A DNA stretch of 8,215 bases from Halobacteria archaeon (GTDB lineage: Archaea > Halobacteriota > Methanoliparia > Methanoliparales > Methanoliparaceae): contig DUJX01000005.1 of NCBI GenBank assembly GCA_013329575.1, forward strand, positions 1-8,215, read 5' to 3'. The notes beneath the pieces were generated by a model. The model was not told the DNA's origin, did no database searches, and saw nothing but the letters and a program-made list of their open reading frames with translations. Positions 1-5,626 of the stretch are shown here, one piece after another. Made by a program: the position numbers and the translations under genes. The stretch's first letter is position 1, and each line of letters starts with the position of its first letter.

Positions 1-976
1 ATGAAAGGATATGGGATAGATATCTTTTTGATAAGAGGTTAAGGATAGAAAAAGATCTAAAAGTTCGCAATAGGCTAAGAATGATATTCTCCTCAAAGAT
101 ACAGATAGAAAGATGTGACAAAGATAATAAAAACAAAGGAAAGACCGGTACAGTATATACATGGAAGAAGATATGAAATAAAGGGGGTTTGAAGGATTAA
201 AAACGAAAAAAGAGAGGAAGAAATAGAAGACTTTTAGACGATAATCTTGAAGATCTAAAAGACGGTTGAAGGTGCGAGACTATTGGACAACGAGAGAAGT
301 AAAAAATCTAATAAAGGACGTTTTCAATGTAAAATTCACATTGAAACACGTTTCGAGGATATTGAGGAAGATTGGGATAACTTATCAGAAACCGTATGTG
401 AATGATCTGACGAGATCTAAAAATGCAAAGGATATTTAAAAAAAATTAGAAAGAGGTGGAATATCTAAAAATATGGTTATAGGATTCCTCGATGAATCCT
501 CTTATCATACCAACATCAATACCTTAAGATTATGGTCATTTCGCAAGTTGAGAATAAAGAATAATACGGCAAAGAAGGAGAGAGTGAATTCATTCGATTT
601 ATGCCTTGAATAGATAAAGCGTTTATTTTACAGAAGATTCGTCCAAAAAAAGTAGATGTTATCAGTTTCGTGGAGAAATAAAATATAAGAACAAGGGAAA
701 GAGAATAGTAGTAATACTCGGCAACATCAAATCTAACAAGAACTTTAAAACAAAGATAATTGCTGATTATCTTGGTATCATACTCGTTTTTTTACCGCCT
801 TATTTTCCTGATCTGAATCCGATAGAGGTCATTTGGAAAAGCATAGTGAGAGGATTGTCATCCCTCTTTTGATCTGCAGGGGCGAGGTCAAACAAGTTGT
901 TGAAATGCTATTTTATGAACTCTATTCATCATTAATTTTGCTAAAAAGATGGATAAAGCCAGTTCTTGATATTTAT
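1..976 (+). pseudogene. Decayed IS630-family transposase (DDE), multiply frameshifted
   Basis: No single frame is open, but segments from the three forward frames read in order as one IS630-type transposase. About 30-100 gives an N-terminal helical segment (KVRNRLRMIF). About 100-190 gives pieces of the helix-turn-helix region (KDVTKIIKTKERP, then VYTWKK, then RYEIKGV). About 191-225 gives EGLKTKKERKK. 263-436 gives a clean stretch including YWTTREVKNLIKDVFNV and RKIGITYQKPYVND. After a TAA at 437 the same frame continues with GFLDESSYHTNINTLRLW, which holds the first catalytic Asp. 598-678 gives KKVDVISFVEK. 681-869 gives KGKRIVVILGNIKSN and FLPPYFPDLNPIEVIWK. About 880-976 gives the C-terminal VVEMLFYELYSSLILLKRWIKP. 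Further stops lie at 106 (TAG) and 607 (TGA). At least seven frame changes are needed. The second catalytic Asp, normally in an ILDN motif, reads Gly at 720-722. The N-terminus is short or lies left of the window. Family assignment is firm from the LDES...PPYxPDLNPIE pattern. The exact frameshift points are approximate. Confidence 0.88.
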
Positions 977-1057
977 AGAGTGTGTTGTAATGAATACGAT
1001 ATTATTTTTATCGAAGACTATAATTATAACAAAAGAACTTACGTAAGCAGGATTGCT

Positions 1058-1091
1058 AAATATATCTAAATGTAAAATATATCTAAATGTA
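1058..1091. repeat. Perfect 17-bp tandem duplication
   Basis: The 17-mer AAATATATCTAAATGTA occurs twice back to back, at 1058-1074 and 1075-1091, with no mismatch. Neither flank continues the repeat. It lies downstream of the recognisable end of the IS630 remnant and before the convergent oxidoreductase gene. It may be a replication-slippage duplication or a scar connected with the insertion sequence. No coding role is seen. Confidence 0.9.
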
Positions 1092-1112
1092 GATAGAGGC
1101 AGTTTTCTTATT

Positions 1113-1118
1113 AAAAAA
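1113..1118 (-). terminator. Possible oligo-T terminator of the oxidoreductase gene
   Basis: Read on the - strand, a run of six T lies about 38 nt after the TAA stop of the flavin oxidoreductase gene. Archaeal RNA polymerase commonly terminates at short U-runs without a hairpin, and I see no strong stem here. The assignment rests only on the run and its position. Confidence 0.35.
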
Positions 1119-1155
1119 GGATGATAAGATAAAATAAATTTATTCTTTGAATATC

Positions 1156-2040
1156 TTACCTATCCTTTGTTGTATCGAAGCAATCGCTGTTAAATCCCCA
1201 ACTCCTAAGTATCCGTTCTGCATCGTTCATGATTTTATCAATAAACTCTTTAACGGTTAATATATCGTCAATAACACCAACCGCCATAGATGGAGTACCG
1301 GAATCCTTTAATTTATGATGATAAAGTCTTTCGTACATTTTAGGATCAAAACAATCCTGGTTTACGATCATATCCCGTTTAAAGTTTTCAGGAATCGGAC
1401 ATTCCTTTGTGGCCATAAAGGCGGTTCCCATATAAACGGCTTGTGCACCCATTGATAAAGTGCCTAAAAATCCACGTGCATCGCCTATTCCTCCGGCAGC
1501 AATAAACGGAATCTTAAGCAGTCTGTTCGCCATTACCATGTTTACCATCGTCGTGTTTTGAAGCGGGTTCTTATATCCAGTCCCTTCTAAGCCAACTATT
1601 ACTACCGCATCCGCTCCATCTCTTTCCGCGCTCAAAGCATGTTTCATCGTTGCACATTTATGAATCCAGTTTATCCCGTTATCCTTTAATCTATTGCCAA
1701 TCTCTTTTGCCTTATATGCGGATGTAAAACAAGTTTTTATTCCTTCATCTATGACGATATCAATATACTCGTTATAGTCTGTAGGAGTTTCGATAGCATC
1801 AGCGGAGGTACGAGGCATAATTGAAAAATTTACCCCAAAGGGATTATCTGTTATACTCTTTGCCTTTCTGATCTCTTCTTTTAGCCCATCAGGAGTAAAG
1901 TTATGTGCGGTAATTATTCCAAATCCTCCTGCTGCCGAGACTGGAGCGGCCAAATCAGCCGTACCAAAAGCAGTATAGGCTCCTTGTATTATAGGATATC
2001 TACAACCTAACATCTGTGTGATCTTTGTTATCCATCTCAT
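1156..2040 (-). CDS. FMN-dependent TIM-barrel oxidoreductase, nitronate monooxygenase / FabK-like superfamily
   Basis: This is a complete 294-residue protein with an ATG start and TAA stop. It has the features of the nitronate monooxygenase (2-nitropropane dioxygenase) / enoyl-ACP reductase II fold. The N-terminal strand is YPIIQGAYTAFGTADLAAPV (15-34), followed by SAAGGFGII (35-43). NPFGVNFSI lies at 66-74, HKCATMKHALSAERDGADAVV at 127-147, and FMN-phosphate loops at AAGGIGD (181-187) and GAQAVYMGTAF (198-208). Family members oxidise alkyl nitronates or reduce enoyl thioesters using FMN. The substrate here is unknown. The segment that in FabK and many nitronate monooxygenases carries a catalytic His (GGH type) reads LEGTGYKN (151-158), with Tyr156 at the His position by eye. 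This may mark a separate subfamily. No signal peptide or membrane segment is seen, so it should be cytoplasmic. The gene stands alone, facing the IS630 remnant and diverging from the IS6-type remnant. An archaeal fatty-acid synthase role seems unlikely, so I do not call it FabK. Confidence 0.85.
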   Translation of the reverse strand: MRWITKITQMLGCRYPIIQGAYTAFGTADLAAPVSAAGGFGIITAHNFTPDGLKEEIRKAKSITDNPFGVNFSIMPRTSADAIETPTDYNEYIDIVIDEGIKTCFTSAYKAKEIGNRLKDNGINWIHKCATMKHALSAERDGADAVVIVGLEGTGYKNPLQNTTMVNMVMANRLLKIPFIAAGGIGDARGFLGTLSMGAQAVYMGTAFMATKECPIPENFKRDMIVNQDCFDPKMYERLYHHKLKDSGTPSMAVGVIDDILTVKEFIDKIMNDAERILRSWGFNSDCFDTTKDR

Positions 2041-2071
2041 TATGATCCATCATTGATATTGTTAAGATAAG

Positions 2072-2079
2072 TATATAAA
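2072..2079 (-). promoter_or_regulatory. TATA box of the flavin oxidoreductase gene
   Basis: On the - strand the octamer TTTATATA lies 31 to 39 nt upstream of the ATG at 2040. It matches the archaeal TATA-box consensus. Usual archaeal spacing would put transcription start near 2050, giving a leader of roughly 10 nt. There is no strong Shine-Dalgarno motif in that leader, which fits a short-leader transcript. The upstream BRE element is not convincing. Confidence 0.6.
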
Positions 2080-2111
2080 TGCTTAGTATCCCATTTATGC
2101 AAAGGATATGA

Positions 2112-2720
2112 ATGCTAAGTGATTTGGTAAATCTGTTCGATAGTAAAAGGATCTTTCGGATGAACAAGAGATATATAATGATAAAGGTATTTGCAGGTTT
2201 TCTTTATCATTTTGCTTTATCTTAAGGGCTTGCAGTAAAATAATAAGAGAACTTGAATCCATATTGCATGAGTCCGTCAAAAACTAGTATATATCATCAA
2301 GGAATCTTTTCAACGTTAAGAAAAATTAAATAAAAGCAATTACAGTCAATGAAACAAAAATCAATAGCAATAGATGCTGATGACAAGAAGATTTTATTCG
2401 TTTATCTCTCAAAATCCAGATCTGGTCTGGATACAATTTTCTTTTTAAAAAGAACATTAAAGCATTATATGAACAAAACCAGAATAATAGCAGATGTAGA
2501 TAAAGGACCGTGGTATCTCTGGGTAATAAAGAGATTAGGATTGGCGTATGATCATCAAAAGTTTGGTGAAAGAAATGCAATAGAACTGTGGTTTTCTCCA
2601 TTCAAACACAGAATAAAGAGATTCTGGAAAAGATTCCCATATAAAAGTTCAATGCATTCTATAGAGAGCTGGTGTTTGGCTTATGTTAGCATCTATAATT
2701 TAGGGAGATGTTTATATTGA
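2112..2720 (+). pseudogene. Inactivated IS6/IS240-type DDE transposase
   Basis: Three segments join into a nearly full-length (about 200 residue) transposase. 2112-2222 reads from an ATG: MLSDLVNLFDSKR, then KVFAGFLYHFALS. A shift of frame follows at about 2222. 2222-2365 reads LRACSKIIRELESILHES, with in-frame stops TAG at 2285-2287 (where the family has Trp in a NWY-like motif) and TAA at 2327-2329, then IKAITVNETKIN. A second shift, probably with a small deletion, leads into the open stretch that ends at 2720. That stretch has IAIDADDKKILFVYLSKSRS, then DKGPWYLWVIKRLGL with the second catalytic Asp, then FGERNAIELWF with the catalytic Glu, and the C-terminal WCLAYVSIYNLGRCLY. The first catalytic Asp, normally in a VDET motif, is Asn (AAT at 2348-2350). 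The ATG at 2349 is therefore internal and the open stretch is not a separate gene. No convincing terminal inverted repeats were found by eye. Confidence 0.88.
2711..2718 (+). promoter_or_regulatory. Candidate TATA box for hel308-cgi121
   Basis: TTTATATT lies over the last codons of the IS6-type remnant, about 95 nt before the hel308 ATG. Usual archaeal spacing would start transcription near 2740 and give a leader of about 70 nt. Its purine-rich upstream context (GGGAGATG) is compatible with a BRE, but the match is modest. No better TATA box was found between 2721 and 2811. Confidence 0.3.
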
Positions 2721-2799
2721 CAGTATCTAATAATCTATACATAAAGGATGTATCTTAGTTTGAATATGAAACGTCTGGTTAAAACCACGCGGAAATTTC

Positions 2800-2804
2800 A
2801 AGGT
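2800..2804 (+). promoter_or_regulatory. Shine-Dalgarno site of hel308
   Basis: AAGGT is placed 7 nt before the ATG at 2812, a normal spacing. It supports 2812 as the start codon. Confidence 0.5.
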
Positions 2805-2811
2805 TTGTATT

Positions 2812-5034
2812 ATGGATTTAAACTCGCTTAGAAAAAAGTTGTCCGATGAGATTGTTGATTTTTATATAAATGACGGAATAAAAGAGCTTTATCCGCCACA
2901 AGAAGATGCAATAAATGCAGGCATCTTTGATGGTGAGAATCTCGTGGTAGCGATACCTACCGCATCGGGTAAAACGATGATAGCAGAGATGGCAATGCTG
3001 AATTCGGTAAAAAACGGTGGAAAAGCCATATATATCGTTCCATTAAGGGCGTTGGCAAGCGAGAAATACGAAAGGTTCAAAGAATTTGAGAAATTCGGTT
3101 TAAGTATTGGTCTATCGCTCGGTGATTATGAAACAAGCGACGAACGGCTTGGAGATAACGATATAATCGTTGCAACGTCTGAAAAAGTGGACTCTCTCAT
3201 AAGAAATAATGCGGAATGGTTGAAAGAATTGAGTATAATGGTTATAGATGAGATCCATCTGATTAACGATCCAAACAGAGGACCGACGTTAGAGATAATT
3301 ATTAATACGATCAAAAGGTTGAACAAAAACGTTCAAACGATAGGATTAAGTGCTACGATAGGTAACGCGGAAGAGATTGCAGATTGGCTAAATTCTAAGA
3401 TTATTTTGAATGATTGGAGACCTATAAAACTTTTTAATGGTGTATTTTTAGACGGGAGCATCTATTTTGACGATAATGATCCAAAAGATCATGGATTCTC
3501 AGATCTATCTTATTATAACAGATCTAAATATAGAGAGGTAAAGATTAGCAACAATAAACGAACGGATAAAGTGATTGCTTTGGTAGAAGATATGACCAGG
3601 AATGGCGGTCAATCCTTGGTCTTTGCCAATACAAGAAAAAATTCTGAAAGGTATGCAAAAAAGATCTCTGAGCATTTACAGATAGAAAAATTGATTGATA
3701 CCGACGAGAGAATGAACGATCTCTCTAAAAAAATACGAGAGATAGATGATACAGACATTAGCGTATCATTATCAAAGATGGTATCTTCCGGAGTCGCTTT
3801 TCATCATGCAGGACTATCCAACAGCCACAGAACGGTAATAGAGAAAGGTTTTAAAGATGGGGTACTGAGGGTTATAGTAGCCACACCTACCTTGGCTGCC
3901 GGGGTGAATCTACCTGCAAGACGGGTGATAATATCCAGTTATAGAAGATACGACCCGAATTTTGGGAGCGTCCCTATCCCAGTACTGGATTATAAACAGA
4001 TGGCTGGTAGGGCGGGAAGACCTGGTTTAGACCCTTTTGGAGAGGCAATCGCTATAAGCAAGAGTGAAAATGAACTTGATTTTATATTTGAGAACTACAT
4101 ATTTGCCGATCCTGAAGAGATATGGAGCAAGTTGGGTACGGAGAATGCTTTAAGATCTCACATCCTATCTGCAATAATTGGTTTTGCCAAAAGCCTCGAT
4201 GAAGTTTTAGACTTTTTATCTACCACATTCTTTGCGTATCAGAACGATCTCTGGAAGATAGACTCCGTCGTTAGAAATGTCATATTATTCTTAGAAGAGA
4301 ACGGATTCATCGATTTTGATGATCCTGATGAGGGAAAGACATTTCATCCAACCGATTTAGGACGATTGGTATCAAGGTTGTATATTGATCCATTATCGGC
4401 AAGCATAATGATAAACAGGTTAAAATCTTTAAATTGGTCGGATGATTCGGAAAAATCGGAAAAAGATCTTGTTTATCTTCATATTATCTGTATGACACCG
4501 GATATGCAGAAGATCTATCTAACGAAGAACGAAGATTTGAAACTTTATGAATTTATCCGGTCGAATAAAGATCTGTTACCACATTTAGATACAGACGATG
4601 AGATAGATGATTGGATTTTAGCATCTTTAAAGACAGCATTGATCATAAAAGAATGGATAAATGAGGAAAAAGAGAATAATATATGTGAAAGATACAATAT
4701 CGGTCCGGGTGATCTGGCGAACATTGTAGATACGGCAGAATGGCTTGTAAGATCATTGTATAGCATTGCGTATTATTTAAACATCCCATATAGTTATGAT
4801 ATACGGAATTTATCTATACAGGTACGAAAAGGTGCAAAAAAGGAACTGATGGATCTGGTCAGACTAAAAAACATAGGACGGGTTCGAGCGAGAAGGTTGT
4901 ACAATGCAGGGTATAAATCGATAGAAGATCTAAAGAAAGCGAGCATCGAAGATTTATCGCGGATAGAAGGTATAAATGTCTTGCTTGCAACATCTATATT
5001 GGAACAGTTGGAGACTTATAATGATGAATACTAA
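2812..5034 (+). CDS. hel308: ATP-dependent DNA helicase Hel308 (Hjm)
   Basis: This is a 740-residue superfamily 2 helicase, close to the usual Hel308 length of about 700-750. Family members unwind 3'-5' at stalled or forked DNA and act in archaeal recombination and repair. Visible motifs, in order: Q-motif LYPPQEDAI (26-34); Walker A PTASGKT (49-55); Ia VPLRALASEKY (76-86); Ib ATSEKVDSLI (121-130); Walker B DEIH (146-149); motif III GLSATIGN (178-185); motif IV SLVFANTRK (268-276); HHAG (331-334); motif V ATPTLAAGVNLPARR (357-371); motif VI QMAGRAGRPG (396-405). A winged-helix and ratchet region follow. The C-terminal helix-hairpin-helix domain starts near 680 with LKNIGRVRARRLYNAGY. It contains the RxRAR element characteristic of Hel308 domain 5, which distinguishes it from other Ski2-like helicases. 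The start is supported by AAGGT upstream and by the N-terminal match to the family. The 3' end overlaps the next gene, so the two are probably one operon. A slightly long, acidic stretch at about 218-240 sits between the RecA-like domains. Confidence 0.97.
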   Translation: MDLNSLRKKLSDEIVDFYINDGIKELYPPQEDAINAGIFDGENLVVAIPTASGKTMIAEMAMLNSVKNGGKAIYIVPLRALASEKYERFKEFEKFGLSIGLSLGDYETSDERLGDNDIIVATSEKVDSLIRNNAEWLKELSIMVIDEIHLINDPNRGPTLEIIINTIKRLNKNVQTIGLSATIGNAEEIADWLNSKIILNDWRPIKLFNGVFLDGSIYFDDNDPKDHGFSDLSYYNRSKYREVKISNNKRTDKVIALVEDMTRNGGQSLVFANTRKNSERYAKKISEHLQIEKLIDTDERMNDLSKKIREIDDTDISVSLSKMVSSGVAFHHAGLSNSHRTVIEKGFKDGVLRVIVATPTLAAGVNLPARRVIISSYRRYDPNFGSVPIPVLDYKQMAGRAGRPGLDPFGEAIAISKSENELDFIFENYIFADPEEIWSKLGTENALRSHILSAIIGFAKSLDEVLDFLSTTFFAYQNDLWKIDSVVRNVILFLEENGFIDFDDPDEGKTFHPTDLGRLVSRLYIDPLSASIMINRLKSLNWSDDSEKSEKDLVYLHIICMTPDMQKIYLTKNEDLKLYEFIRSNKDLLPHLDTDDEIDDWILASLKTALIIKEWINEEKENNICERYNIGPGDLANIVDTAEWLVRSLYSIAYYLNIPYSYDIRNLSIQVRKGAKKELMDLVRLKNIGRVRARRLYNAGYKSIEDLKKASIEDLSRIEGINVLLATSILEQLETYNDEY
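5010..5013 (+). promoter_or_regulatory. Shine-Dalgarno site of cgi121 inside hel308
   Basis: GGAG lies 7 nt before the ATG at 5021 and 10 nt before the next ATG at 5024. It decides in favour of one of these two starts over the in-frame ATG at 4976, which would add 15 residues that match only the Hel308 coding sequence in another frame. Confidence 0.55.
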
Positions 5035-5554
5035 CATTTTTGGCGGAAGAGTTGTGGTTGACGATGTCAATAGATTTATAAAAGACCTTAAAGAGATTGG
5101 AGAGAAGAACGATCCATATATCTTGCAGGTAGTCGATGCGGGTTATCTTATAAGTATCGATCAGGTACATCTTGCAGTAAGAAAGACGATAGAATCGTTT
5201 AGAAGAAGAGATAATATTTCCAACGATCCATCCATAGAGTTTCTGCTTTATTTATCTGGTAAGAGAAGCATAAACAAGGCAATAAAGATTGGAGTTGAAA
5301 ATGGGGATAATTATGCCGTGTTCGTGATCTGTGACGAGGATGTAGATAAATTAGAACGGATCAGACAAGATATAACAGAAAAATTTGTTATCCGACCGAT
5401 AGATATTGGAGATTTAATTCGATATGATGCAACAAAAAAGAATAGATTAATGGATTTCTACGATATAACAGAAGAAGAAATAGATGCTGTCGGAGAGAAA
5501 AAACTTCTAAAACTTATATTAGAACGCGAGGTCTTATTAGATCTGCTAAAATAA
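5021..5554 (+). CDS. cgi121: KEOPS complex subunit Cgi121
   Basis: This protein of 177 residues matches the archaeal Cgi121 pattern. It begins with an IFGGRVVVDDVNRFIKDL segment (6-23). The hallmark QVHLAVRKTIESF region (48-60) and the run NISNDPSIEFLLYLSGKR (65-82) follow, then INKAIKIGVENG (84-95). The C-terminal segment ITEEEIDAVGEKKL...LEREVLLDLLK (149-177) also fits archaeal homologues. In KEOPS, Cgi121 binds the partner kinase Bud32 and the tRNA 3' end. It supports Kae1, which makes N6-threonylcarbamoyladenosine at position 37 of ANN-decoding tRNAs. The protein should be cytosolic, and no membrane segment is visible. I chose ATG 5021 (5024 is the alternative) because of the GGAG spacing and because the upstream residues are not family-like. 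It overlaps the end of hel308 by 14 bp, implying co-transcription and probably translational coupling. Other KEOPS genes are not in the window. Confidence 0.87.
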   Translation: MMNTNIFGGRVVVDDVNRFIKDLKEIGEKNDPYILQVVDAGYLISIDQVHLAVRKTIESFRRRDNISNDPSIEFLLYLSGKRSINKAIKIGVENGDNYAVFVICDEDVDKLERIRQDITEKFVIRPIDIGDLIRYDATKKNRLMDFYDITEEEIDAVGEKKLLKLILEREVLLDLLK

Positions 5555-5602
5555 AGTTAAAAATTTAAAGATTACAAAGTACGATCATAAAGATTTTGCA
5601 CA

Positions 5603-5620
5603 TTTGTTTGTACAGACAAA
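5603..5620. repeat. 18-bp near-perfect palindrome between convergent genes
   Basis: TTTGTTTGTACAGACAAA is self-complementary over 18 bp except for one T/G pair (5608 with 5615), centred on GTAC. In RNA the odd pair could form a wobble, but the hairpin would have no loop-sized spacer. It lies 6 bp beyond the topA stop and about 50 bp beyond the cgi121 stop, followed on the - strand side by a short T-run. It could be a binding site or part of a bidirectional terminator. Chance is also possible. Confidence 0.4.
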
Positions 5621-5626
5621 AATAGA

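Noticed and set aside
833..1069. 78-codon open frame on the + strand as a separate small gene
   Set aside because: Its middle part matches the C-terminal helix region of the IS630 transposase, while its first residues fall where another frame encodes the NPIEVIWK motif. It is a fragment of the pseudogene with a chance start.
2349..2720. Independent 123-residue gene
   Set aside because: The upstream frames continue the same transposase, including the VNETKIN motif directly before it. The ATG at 2349 is internal and the protein would lack the DNA-binding part and the first catalytic residue.
2776..2787. Short inverted repeat TGGTT-AA-AACCA upstream of hel308 as an operator
   Set aside because: Arms of only 5 bp are expected often by chance in DNA of this composition, and nothing else supports an operator.
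2041..2811. Terminal inverted repeats of the IS6-type element
   Set aside because: The flanks share short AT-rich similarities, partly in direct orientation, but no convincing inverted pair could be aligned by eye.
4976..5020. Upstream ATG as the start of cgi121
   Set aside because: The 15 extra residues are unlike the family and lie wholly within the hel308 helix-hairpin-helix coding region. GGAG at 5010-5013 points to ATG 5021.
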